NCBI GenBank assembly: GCA_028875225.1
Contig: JAPPFB010000029.1
Location: forward strand, 1-64,000
DNA from: Chloroflexota bacterium
Lineage (GTDB): Bacteria > Chloroflexota > Dehalococcoidia > Bin125
Reading direction: 5' to 3'
Length of the DNA stretch: 64,000 bases
Position 1 is the stretch's first letter. Each line of letters opens with the position of its first letter. The notes under the pieces were generated by a model that was not told the origin of the DNA, did no database searches, and saw only the letters and a program-made list of their open reading frames with translations. Positions 7,732 to 16,014 of the stretch are shown here, one piece after another. The translations under genes were made by a program, and so were the position numbers.

Positions 7732-9588
7732 AGTCTATCCCCGCGCTTGCGGGGGAACCGAGGTGCCGGTGCTGTTTCCTTCGTCCTCCAGCGGTCTATC
7801 CCCGCGCGTGCGGGGGAACCACGTCGTGGTCAGTCATCCAGGAGCGCAGCTCAGGTCTATCCCCGCGCGTGCGGGGAACCTCGTCGCCCAGGCCGGCCCG
7901 CTCGCAGGCGCGCGGTCTATCCCCGCCCGTGCGGGGGAACCTGCTCGCCCTCGACCGTGATGCCCGAGTCGATGGGTCTATCCCCGCGCGTGCGGGGGAA
8001 CCGCGATCTACGACTGGATGTTCCGGCACGCACCGGGTCTATCCCCGCGCGTGCGGGGGAACCGCAGCAGCTCGGTCTGTCGGGTCGTGGTCATGAGGTC
8101 TATCCCCGCGCGTGCGGGGGAACCGGCACCGAGCCGCATCACATCCTGGCAGTGACGGGTCTATCCCCGCGCGTGCGGGGGAACCATGAGATGCAGGTCG
8201 ACGCCCTGGTGGACAGCGGGTCTATCCCCGCGCGTGCGGGGGAACCTTCGATATGGCCGTGTTCGGACGTACGTATCACGGTCTATCCCCGCGCGTGCGG
8301 GGGAACCGTCGACGCGATCGACCGCGCCAACCGCCGCGCCGGTCTATCCCCGCGCGTGCGGGGGAACCGCGCCGACGCCGGCGCAGATCCACACGGCGTA
8401 CGGTCTATCCCCGCGCGTGCGGGGGAACCGTCAGCGACTCCTGCATGAACTGAACCGAGTCGGGTCTATCCCCGCGCGTGCGGGGGAACCACGAACGAGA
8501 GGCTCTGCGCGGCACACATCCTGGGTCTATCCCCGCGCGTGCGGGGGAACCCGGTGACTCCTTACCAGGTGCCAGGCGACCTGAGGTCTATCCCCGCGCG
8601 TGCGGGGGAACCATCGTCAATCGCGACGACGGCAAGGTGGTGGCGGGTCTATCCCCGCGCGTGCGGGGGAACCGAACTCCACCACGCCATCGTTGAACTC
8701 GACCGCGGTCTATCCCCGCGCGTGCGGGGGAACCTACTACGTCCAGCATCAGCTGGTGATCGACCCGGGTCTATCCCCGCGCGTGCGGGGGAACCGGCGT
8801 CCGCTACTTCGAGAGTGACCGCTACTACGGTCTATCCCCGCGCGTGCGGGGGAACCACGTTGTCGCGGCGCGTCAGATGGTCGGACACGGGTCTATCCCC
8901 GCGCGTGCGGGGGAACCGGCACTCACGATATGAGCCCCCAATGAATCCTCGGTCTATCCCCGCGCGTGCGGGGGAACCCTTCGAGGACCAGGAGATCGAC
9001 GGCGTCATCAGGGTCTATCCCCGCGCGTGCGGGGGAACCTGCTCGGCGTCAAGCTGGCGGTACTCTCCGGTGGGTCTATCCCCGCGCGTGCGGGGGAACC
9101 TCTTGCCCGAGCCGGTCGGTGCGCAGATCATGAGGTCTATCCCCGCGCGTGCGGGGGAACCTACTACCACCAGCTCGTCCACCAGCGCGCGACCGGTCTA
9201 TCCCCGCGCGTGCGGGGGAACCACTCCGCCCGACTTCATCGCCTACACCGGCCTGGGTCTATCCCCGCGCGTGCGGGGGAACCGAGAACCCGATCCGCTC
9301 GATTCGGCGTGACCTCGGTCTATCCCCGCGCGTGCGGGGGAACCCCCTCTGGGCTTCCAGACGACTACACCTACTCCGGTCTATCCCCGCGCGTGCGGGG
9401 GAACCGCATCCGTGGGCGCTTCTACTTCCGCAAGGCCCGGTCTATCCCCGCGCGTGCGGGGGAACCTTCGCCGATGCTGCCAACAACGACACATACACGG
9501 GTCTATCCCCGCGCGTGCGGGGGAACCATCCCTCGCGTGTTGAGCGATCAGGAGATGCACGGTCTATCCCCGCGCGTGCGGGGGAACC
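7732..9588 (-). CRISPR. Type I-E CRISPR array, 31 repeats and 30 spacers
   Basis: Repeats of 28 bases, on the plus strand beginning GGTCTATCCCCGC and ending GCGGGGGAACC, start every 61 bases from 7732 to 9561; spacers are 33 bases. Read on the minus strand the repeat has the I-E form, with the 5' end GGTTCCCCC and the 3' handle ATAGACC (compare ATAAACC in Escherichia coli). The leader side is 9588, next to cas2, so spacers near 9560 are newest. Repeats are identical near the leader; variants occur only at the far end: 7732 (two changes), 7854 (one base missing, period 60), 7914 (one change). No duplicated spacers were noticed. Expected product: pre-crRNA cut by Cas6e. Confidence 0.97.
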
Positions 9589-9670
9589 CCTTAAGGTTGA
9601 CGCCTCAAGGGGGCGCCTGATTTCACGCAATCAGGCTGGATTGGGCCTTGACCAGACTCGGTTGGGATGC
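9589..9670 (-). promoter_or_regulatory. Short CRISPR leader with two dyads
   Basis: Only 82 bases separate cas2 from the first repeat. They contain a perfect 7-bp inverted repeat CCTGATT/AATCAGG (9616-9622 and 9629-9635, six-base loop) and an 8-bp palindrome CCTTAAGG (9589-9596) directly touching the first repeat. In I-E systems the leader carries the array promoter and integration-guiding sites; these dyads are candidates. No T-tract follows, so a terminator is unlikely. Confidence 0.5.
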
Positions 9671-9979
9671 TCATTGGCCGGCAGGCTCCGGGCTACGGTA
9701 GCGCACCAGTTGGATCCCATCCGCTTCAACGATCTCCTTTGGTGGCTCGCCGAGGCTCCGAATCCGCTGCCCGCCCGGAGCGCTAGCGTCCCTCCAGGTC
9801 ATGACGATCGAGCCGGTGCCGAGCTCGTAGTACCACCGCGCGACTACTCCCCAGACCCGATCACGGATCCCCTGCGTCATTGCTGGTGAAGTGTAGACGC
9901 CCGGGGCGATCTCCAGCATGACCGAGGCTAGGAAGCCGCGGTAGCGCGCTTCAACGTTGACGGTGACGATGACAGTCAC
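9671..9979 (-). CDS. cas2: Cas2 (type I-E), spacer acquisition
   Basis: 102 residues of the Cas2e subfamily (MTVIVTVNVEARYRGFLASVMLEIAPGVYTS... with GVYTSPAMTQGIRDRVW). In the Cas1-Cas2 integrase it is the structural dimer that measures and holds the prespacer between two Cas1 dimers. The C-terminal tail after ~75 is long enough for the Cas1-binding strand. It is the last cas gene, 27 bases after cas1 and next to the leader, the usual I-E order. No fused exonuclease domain is present, unlike Cas2-DEDDh fusions known in some I-E systems; a stand-alone DEDDh gene lies at the other end of the locus. Confidence 0.93.
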   Translation of the reverse strand: MTVIVTVNVEARYRGFLASVMLEIAPGVYTSPAMTQGIRDRVWGVVARWYYELGTGSIVMTWRDASAPGGQRIRSLGEPPKEIVEADGIQLVRYRSPEPAGQ

Positions 9980-10006
9980 GTGCTTCGCCTCACCGCGGTT
10001 CAGCCG

Positions 10007-10894
10007 TCAGGCGGCTGAGTCGTCCGGGAACAACCCTTTGATCCGCTCGATCATCTTCGGAATCACCCGCTCGCTGCGCAACATGTCACCGGTCGTGCGC
10101 CGCGTTACTCGTTCGATGTTCAATGTCGGATTGTTCGACACCGCCCTAGCCGATTTGAATGCGGCCGGCAGCAGAATCGTGTCGCGGAACAGATCGGCGA
10201 CATCGAGCACAAATGCTTCGCCGCTGTGCTCGTGGATGAAACCGAGCTGTGGAATCGCCCCGATCGCCGTCACGGCGATCGCAGCGGCCGAGGTGACGGC
10301 GACTGAGGCGTGGTTGATCGCCTGATTCGGTAGATCGGCCGCCAGCGGATTCGAGCGATCGTAGCGGCGTCCCAGCCAGTCGATCCCGAATCGCTCGGCG
10401 ACCAATCGGTAGGTGCGTTTCATCCGTGCGCCTTCGATCCCGCGCAAGGCGTCGAGGTTGCGCTTGGGCAGCACTTCACCCAGGCGCAGCGCATACATTC
10501 GGCGAGCGACCTCAATTCGTTCGCCGTCAGCATCGCTCCAGGCTCGCATCTGCCGCCGGGCGACTTCGGAGGTGTCAGGACCGATCTGTGGCGCGGTGTA
10601 GCAGCGTACGCCATCCTCGCCGACCGCGATCAAGGCGGTGCCGTGTCGGGCCAACAGGCGCAGAGCGTCATGGCTCACTGTGGAACCGGGACCGAGCAGG
10701 ATCATGGAGAGTGATTGGAAGGGGATGCCGTACTCTCCGGCCTCCAGCGGACTCTGGTCGTCAGCGTCGGCCTTGCGCAGAAATCGCAGGGTTCCGTCGC
10801 GCACGGTCAATGCACCGCGCGAGAGCCACAGCAATCCGTGCCGATTGGCGTGCGGCACTCTCGCTGTTTCCAGCCCTAGTCTGCCCTTCAGCAC
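10007..10894 (-). CDS. cas1: Cas1 (type I-E) integrase
   Basis: 295 residues, usual length for Cas1e. Metal ligands expected for the family are visible: Glu in RGIEGARMK, His in GFIHEHSGEAFVLDVADLF and Asp in the same segment. The start is a GTG at 10894 with a strong GGAGGTGA six bases upstream. It joins prespacers into the leader end of the array with Cas2. A 177-base gap separates it from cas6e, so the adaptation pair may have its own promoter there. Confidence 0.96.
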   Translation of the reverse strand: MLKGRLGLETARVPHANRHGLLWLSRGALTVRDGTLRFLRKADADDQSPLEAGEYGIPFQSLSMILLGPGSTVSHDALRLLARHGTALIAVGEDGVRCYTAPQIGPDTSEVARRQMRAWSDADGERIEVARRMYALRLGEVLPKRNLDALRGIEGARMKRTYRLVAERFGIDWLGRRYDRSNPLAADLPNQAINHASVAVTSAAAIAVTAIGAIPQLGFIHEHSGEAFVLDVADLFRDTILLPAAFKSARAVSNNPTLNIERVTRRTTGDMLRSERVIPKMIERIKGLFPDDSAA

Positions 10895-11071
10895 TGGTCA
10901 CCTCCAGCCTCATGGCAGGGAGCGGCAGGCTGCGCTTGTCGCGCTACCGCCGCTCCAGCATTCAAGCCGACCAATCCTATTCGGACTCTTCTGGTGTTAA
11001 GTCGGCGGACCGTTGCTGTCCACGTTCACCTGTGTGCAGGCTAGCCCCAGCCGGATCGGACGACACCACTG
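10895..11071 (-). other. Gap between cas6e and cas1
   Basis: 177 bases without a gene, the only sizeable gap in the cas operon. It holds the cas1 ribosome site at its minus-strand end. An internal promoter for cas1-cas2 is plausible but no clear -35/-10 pair was identified. Confidence 0.3.
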
Positions 11072-11839
11072 TCAGCGGCTCGCCGGACGCAGCAACAGCA
11101 TCCCATAGCCATATGCGCGATGACGACCGACCCCACGGGCTAACAGTTTGGCGAACGCGTCCGGGTCGATGATTGTCAATGTGCCGCGCATCACTGCTTC
11201 CGGGCCTTCGCTATGCCGGCTTCTCGGTTTGTACTGCGACCGCAGGCGCCGAAATGACACCATCTGTGTGTGTTCCGGATCTAGTTGCGCGCCACCGCGC
11301 CGGTCGAGTTCTTGCGACAGCCAGTCGATGTAGACCGCTTCCCGATCGCGGGGTATCTCCCCAGTGGGATGCTGCAGTGCTTTAGTCTGGAAGGCATCGC
11401 GCTCGCCAGCGCCGATCCCCTCGGCGTCGCCTGAGCGTCGGATGACGGGTCGGACTCGAGCCTCGAATCCGACCCGCACTCCCGACCGCCAAGTCTCCGG
11501 CATCGGCTTGCTCTGGATCATTGCCGGAGGGATCGCCCGGATCTGGAGGGGGTCAGCACAGATCGCTCCCTGTTCCTGAAGCGCGGCGGCATCCGCCCGC
11601 CCGTAGCCGTAGAGCACGCCCAGGCGAGCGCTGCGCGGGACGATCAGGCGAAACGGTTTCGGAGCCAAGTCCCCAAAGCACTCCGTCAACAAGGCGTGCA
11701 TCGCGCGATCCATGTCCTCGATCCGGCGCGAACCCATCCAGCGGTGAAGCTCGTGTAGGTGGACGTCGGCCCGGATCATCTGGAGCGCCCTCGCTACTGG
11801 ATCGCTAAGTGGGGTAGACATGGACAGCCGCTCAACCAT
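11072..11839 (-). CDS. cas6e: Cas6e (CasE) crRNA endoribonuclease
   Basis: About 255 residues. The N-terminus has the Cas6e pattern with a conserved His (DVHLHELHRWM, candidate catalytic residue), and the C-terminus the Gly-rich RNA-binding loop (LLARGVGRHRAYGYGMLLLRP). It cuts the pre-crRNA at the repeat hairpin, leaving the ATAGACC-type 5' handle, and stays in Cascade. The start chosen is the ATG at 11839, overlapping the cas5 stop; an ATG six codons on (11821) is also possible. A longer frame to 11959 lies wholly within cas5 and is rejected. Confidence 0.93.
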   Translation of the reverse strand: MVERLSMSTPLSDPVARALQMIRADVHLHELHRWMGSRRIEDMDRAMHALLTECFGDLAPKPFRLIVPRSARLGVLYGYGRADAAALQEQGAICADPLQIRAIPPAMIQSKPMPETWRSGVRVGFEARVRPVIRRSGDAEGIGAGERDAFQTKALQHPTGEIPRDREAVYIDWLSQELDRRGGAQLDPEHTQMVSFRRLRSQYKPRSRHSEGPEAVMRGTLTIIDPDAFAKLLARGVGRHRAYGYGMLLLRPASR

Positions 11840-12596
11840 TCCTGTCCACGGGTGTCTGAGGGGCAGTGAACGCAGCCCGCTCAATCTCGCCCTCACAGAC
11901 CATGCGACCGCCGCCGTGCAGACCCGAGCTGGCCCAGTTGCGCTGATCGGTGAGCGCATAGGTCCGCGTCACGGTCACGTCGCCTTGTGGCTCGCTCAGC
12001 GGCCAGAGCGCCGAGATCGTTTCTCCGCTTGATCCGGGCTCGAACAGGGGAATGGAATACAGGGCGGCGAACGCGGTGTCTGCCTCGCAGAAGCCAGCGA
12101 AGACCGCCTCTGATGGCAAACACGGCTTGCGACCAATGAACAGGGGTCGCGCCGGTTGCTGGAGGGCGACAGCCACCTGATCGAGGTTCGGCGGCTCGTC
12201 CACTGGTTCCAACCGGAACGCGACCGTGACCAGCATGTCGGCGAGGTAGTCGCGATAACGCAAGTGCGGCGCGTCGAACGTTGCTGATCCTCCCGCGCGA
12301 CCCTCAGGTGCTCCGCGCGTGGTCCAACTCCTGTCGTTCTTATCCAGTTGCGCGGTCTGGAAGTCCTGAATCGACGCCCTGCCCGCCGGCTCGCGGTCGA
12401 TCCGCACGGCGAACACCAGCCGGTCCTGCAAGCGCTGGTGCGGGTCTCGCTCAACTCGCCGCCAACCCAGGGCGTTGGCTAGCAGTCCCGTCAGCATGGA
12501 AGCGGCCGGGAAACGGCGAGTGACGCCAAGGTTGTCGACGGTCTCGCCACCGAAGGACATCAACGGACTCTCCAGGCGCAAAGCGATATGGCGCAT
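11832..12596 (-). CDS. cas5: Cas5e (CasD) Cascade subunit
   Basis: 254 residues. The start MRHIALRLESPLMSFGGETVDN with FPAASMLTGLLANALGW is the typical Cas5e RAMP opening. It caps the 5' handle of the crRNA in Cascade and contacts Cse1. It follows cas7 by three bases and overlaps cas6e. No catalytic role is expected because Cas6e is present. Confidence 0.94.
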   Translation of the reverse strand: MRHIALRLESPLMSFGGETVDNLGVTRRFPAASMLTGLLANALGWRRVERDPHQRLQDRLVFAVRIDREPAGRASIQDFQTAQLDKNDRSWTTRGAPEGRAGGSATFDAPHLRYRDYLADMLVTVAFRLEPVDEPPNLDQVAVALQQPARPLFIGRKPCLPSEAVFAGFCEADTAFAALYSIPLFEPGSSGETISALWPLSEPQGDVTVTRTYALTDQRNWASSGLHGGGRMVCEGEIERAAFTAPQTPVDRNG

Positions 12597-12599
12597 CGG

Positions 12600-13775
12600 C
12601 TATTCCGCAGTACCGTGGCGAACGACGCTCGCCGCCCAGGCGGCGAGTTCGTCCAGATCGACCCGCTCGGCCCCGGCACCATCGAAGTCGTCGACCGACA
12701 TCAGACGCCGCCGCTCGTGCGTTCCGTACGCCGTGTCAACACGGTCGAGTTGTGCGGCGAGGGCGGACACTGCGACGTCCAACCGAGGCGCGACCGGATC
12801 ACGGAAGGCATTGGCCAGACTGCGCGGCTGTCGCGAGCCGGCCTCGAGCAGCATCAGATCCGCATAACTGTACGGCGCGGTTGAGCCGCGCTTGGCCCCG
12901 GGCGAGACGGTCGCAATCAGATGAATCAGCCGTTCGGCGACATCGGCGGCCAGTTCACGATCGGCGTCGATCCAGTCGCTCGCCGCACATCCCTCCAGGT
13001 TGGAGACGAGGCCTGGCAGATCGACGACGACATAGCCATAGAACAGCCCCGCCGTCAGTTCCATGTCGCCGATATGCGCAGCGCCGGCATCTTCATCGTC
13101 CGCTTGCAGGTCGTCGACGACCGAGAAGTAGTCGCTCTCGCTCTCCTCCTGATGCACCGTGAAGGCGTGAGCCACATGCACGGCCGCGTCGATGTTGGCG
13201 GCCGGATCGGAGGTGACCATACGGCCGAACAAGGCTCCCTCGACGCCGCCGGGGAGTCTGGCTCGATCGCGATACGCGCGGAAGTTCGCGCCTTCGCCCG
13301 CTCGCGCCTGAAAGAGTTGCTTCGCTGCATCGCCGGCCGCCTTGGCGTCGTCTGGATGCGCAACGAGGATTTCCGTCGCCCGGGTATGCAGGTACTCGAC
13401 TTCGGGCAACCCCAACAGCAACGGCTGACGACCGCGCTCCGTCGTGCCGCTGTCGCCGTAGACACCGACGTTGAACGCCGCTTCTACCGCATCGAGTACC
13501 TCTGCTTCGGCTTGCGCCGCGTCGCGCAGCGGGGCAATCACCCGTCGCTCGACGACGTTGCGCGACCGGATGGCCAAGCCGTCGCTGGTGGCATGGCGGA
13601 TCGCAAAGTCATCCTCCGCCGTGCGCCAGTGGCGCTTGAGGCACTGCGAGGAGATGCGGGTTCTGATCGTATTGCCGAACGGCATACGCTTGGCCAGGCC
13701 GCTGTCGTCGCGGTTGATCAGCGCGGCCGGATACGAGTGCAGACTGTGCACCTGCAAGAATCGGGTGTTGGTCAC
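12600..13775 (-). CDS. cas7: Cas7e (CasC/Cse4) Cascade backbone
   Basis: 391 residues, normal for the family. Opens with FLQVHSLHSYPAALINRDDSG and KRMPFGNTIRTRISSQCLKRHWR, the hallmark Cas7e N-terminus, and later has GLFYGYVVVDLPGLVSNL. Six copies form the helical backbone on the crRNA in Escherichia coli Cascade. It lies 24 bases after cse2 and 3 before cas5, so expression is coupled with the effector genes. Confidence 0.95.
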   Translation of the reverse strand: MTNTRFLQVHSLHSYPAALINRDDSGLAKRMPFGNTIRTRISSQCLKRHWRTAEDDFAIRHATSDGLAIRSRNVVERRVIAPLRDAAQAEAEVLDAVEAAFNVGVYGDSGTTERGRQPLLLGLPEVEYLHTRATEILVAHPDDAKAAGDAAKQLFQARAGEGANFRAYRDRARLPGGVEGALFGRMVTSDPAANIDAAVHVAHAFTVHQEESESDYFSVVDDLQADDEDAGAAHIGDMELTAGLFYGYVVVDLPGLVSNLEGCAASDWIDADRELAADVAERLIHLIATVSPGAKRGSTAPYSYADLMLLEAGSRQPRSLANAFRDPVAPRLDVAVSALAAQLDRVDTAYGTHERRRLMSVDDFDGAGAERVDLDELAAWAASVVRHGTAE

Positions 13776-13799
13776 GTTCGTCTCCTCATTCGCAGTCCG

Positions 13800-14408
13800 T
13801 TATTGGCCAGCCGACTCTGCAGATTGTCGTTCAGCCCGGAACTCGGCGCGGAAGTAGTCGCGGGCGATCCGTTGGCGAGCGCCCTCCGAGCCCGCCTGAT
13901 CAAACCCGTCTAGCAGGATCAATCGCGCCATCTCGCGCCAGTCGAACGCGACGCCGCCGGAGCCGAGCATCCGGAACATCCGGGCCAGCAGGACCTGCAA
14001 GACATCTCCGCGGGCGGCCAAGAGACGATTCAGTCGCAACTCGCTATAGAACCCGGATTCGCCGGATGATTCACTGCCGAACAACGCGGAGCCAACAGAT
14101 GTCTGCGGGTCGTGAGCGCTCGATGCCGCCCGATCAGGCGCCGACGTGGGCGTCATCAGCGCGATCCCGTGGATGATCAACGCCCACTTGCGTTCGACCT
14201 CTTGAGCGCCGAGGAGGTCGTAGCGAGCCGCCAAGCGCCAGAAGGCGGGAGCGTCTTGGCCGCTGCCCGGCGACATCCGCCGCAGCGCGGCGAGATCACC
14301 GCGCGGAAAGTCCTCGCGAGCCAGGCGCACGGCGATGCGAACGGCGGTTCCTGCCCAGCTCAGGCCGCCGTCGGTGCTCTTGACGGGAGATTCAGTCGTG
14401 GTCGTCAT
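13800..14408 (-). CDS. cse2: Cse2 (CasB) Cascade small subunit
   Basis: About 202 residues from the ATG at 14408 (MTTTTESPVKST), which overlaps the end of cse1 by 17 bases. The segment DLAALRRMSPGSGQDAPAFWRLAARY and the helical C-terminus (VAFDWREMARLILLDG, ARDYFRAEF) match CasB. Two copies stabilise the displaced strand in the R-loop. The longer frame to 14570 reads through cse1 and is not used. Confidence 0.92.
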   Translation of the reverse strand: MTTTTESPVKSTDGGLSWAGTAVRIAVRLAREDFPRGDLAALRRMSPGSGQDAPAFWRLAARYDLLGAQEVERKWALIIHGIALMTPTSAPDRAASSAHDPQTSVGSALFGSESSGESGFYSELRLNRLLAARGDVLQVLLARMFRMLGSGGVAFDWREMARLILLDGFDQAGSEGARQRIARDYFRAEFRAERQSAESAGQ

Positions 14409-15975
14409 CGCCTGTCTCCGTGAACAGGAATGGCAGTCCGCTATTGGAGCGCAGCCGTCCTTCCAACAGCGATTCCGCCCGTGTTCGCGCCCGATAACGG
14501 TGAACCGACCGACAAGGAAGTGTGTCGCACGCATCTCGCAGTAGTTCGCGAGCGCTGTTGAACACGCCACGCAGCCATTCGTTGTGGATCGACTCGCGCT
14601 GTGAGTCGGACGCTTCGAACTCCTCCTGGAGCGCGGCGAAGAAATTCGCGTCGACGATCTCGTCCAACCGATTCAGCCACGGGCGGGCGCGCTCGCGGGT
14701 TTCGGGGCTGGCGTTGTCGGCCTCGCCGCTGCTCAGGAACGTCTGAATCGCGTGGCTGAGGATGCGTTGGACCCTTCCAACTTGCTCGATACGTCCCTTG
14801 GCAATCTCGCCGATGTCTTGAGTACTCAGCGCATTGCCCATCGCTCGGATCGTCTTGTAGCGCAGCGGCACGATTCGCTCGTGATAGCCCTCAGTTTTGC
14901 CCTGGCCGCGGACCATCGCCCTGGCGACGAGGCACATCGATTCCGTCGAGCGCGCCTCGGCCTCGGTCGGGCGCAGCAAGATCGGCTGACGCCAATCAGC
15001 CGATGTCAGGTACTCGGTCACGCGCTTGTAGGTGAACCCGCCGCCGGCGAGCGTCAGCGACTTCTCTTCCTTGAGGTTGATCGGAGTCCACGGGTCACCG
15101 GTTCTGCCACTCAGTTGCTTCGCTTCGATTCGCGCCGCTTTCGACGTAGCGCGCTGGACCGAAAGGGAGCGATCCGGACCCGTCCGCACTCGGATCCGTC
15201 GACACACCTCGATGTAGAGCGGTTCCAGTTGGTTCGGCAACAGCGACTGCGCCTTCAGCCCGTCCCACGGCCTGGTCCAAACCAGCGCGAGGTCCCCACC
15301 ACCCGCAGGCGATTCAGCCAGCATCTCCGCTCGGCGAGCAAGCAGTGTCTGAATGTCGCGTCTGACGTGGGTGCCGGGACCTCCGAGCGGAGCCAGAGAG
15401 AAGACTGGACGGTTGCCCAATCCTGCGTTCATTCGCGAGATTCCGTAGTTGCCCGCGCCACCAAACCCCTCCATGGTCTGTAGGGTGATCAGCGCGAAGA
15501 ACCAATCGTCAACTCCTGCCTCCTCCGCGACTGCGCACTTGACATCGTGATTCTTCGCGGTGACGAGCATGTCCAACTCGTCCGCAGTTGCGACGACCGT
15601 CTTGTAATCCGTGATTAGATCCACCGACGTCGCCGGAGGTTGCAGGAACGCCGGCTGAGTAAAGTCGTCAACCACCAAGCGCCAGGGCGCATCGTCCTCG
15701 TACTCCGCGGTGAGCTCTCGAATCAGCGACCGCCAATCGTCCGGCGAGGCGGGCGGCTCGCCGACCACTCCGGCCCGTTGCATCGCGATTGCGCCTAACT
15801 GAACCAGAAACGCATGCCAGGCGTGGCGTTGGTGCGGGCGCAGCGCCGGAAACGACGCCACCTCGTCCGCCATCAACGCCGCGTAGACTTCTGGCAGCGA
15901 CGCCGCACCGCGCTCACCTCTCACCGAATCAAAGCGAATCAGCGGCTCAGTCAAAAGGTTGAACACCGAAGCCAC
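14392..15975 (-). CDS. cse1: Cse1 (CasA/Cas8e) Cascade large subunit
   Basis: 527 residues, usual length. It begins FNLLTEPLIRFDSVRG and includes FPALRPHQRHAWHAFLVQLGAIAM, both characteristic of CasA, with the DWFFALITLQTMEGFGGAGNYGISRM region. Cse1 reads the PAM, locks the R-loop and recruits Cas3. It starts 39 bases after cas3, giving the classic I-E order. Confidence 0.95.
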   Translation of the reverse strand: MASVFNLLTEPLIRFDSVRGERGAASLPEVYAALMADEVASFPALRPHQRHAWHAFLVQLGAIAMQRAGVVGEPPASPDDWRSLIRELTAEYEDDAPWRLVVDDFTQPAFLQPPATSVDLITDYKTVVATADELDMLVTAKNHDVKCAVAEEAGVDDWFFALITLQTMEGFGGAGNYGISRMNAGLGNRPVFSLAPLGGPGTHVRRDIQTLLARRAEMLAESPAGGGDLALVWTRPWDGLKAQSLLPNQLEPLYIEVCRRIRVRTGPDRSLSVQRATSKAARIEAKQLSGRTGDPWTPINLKEEKSLTLAGGGFTYKRVTEYLTSADWRQPILLRPTEAEARSTESMCLVARAMVRGQGKTEGYHERIVPLRYKTIRAMGNALSTQDIGEIAKGRIEQVGRVQRILSHAIQTFLSSGEADNASPETRERARPWLNRLDEIVDANFFAALQEEFEASDSQRESIHNEWLRGVFNSARELLRDACDTLPCRSVHRYRARTRAESLLEGRLRSNSGLPFLFTETGDDDHD

Positions 15976-16014
15976 TCCGGGGCAACTCTGGCTCGCGTGG
16001 GCCGGATGCTGGGA

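Noticed and set aside
7372-9889. Several long plus-strand frames rich in SIPARAGEP, PRACGGT and SPRVRGN
   Set aside because: They are translations of the CRISPR repeats; the 61-base period cycles through the three frames and no real protein is encoded.
12921-13913. 330-residue plus-strand frame opposite cas7 and cse2
   Set aside because: Cas7 and Cse2 are unmistakable on the minus strand; the opposite frame is a high-GC shadow.
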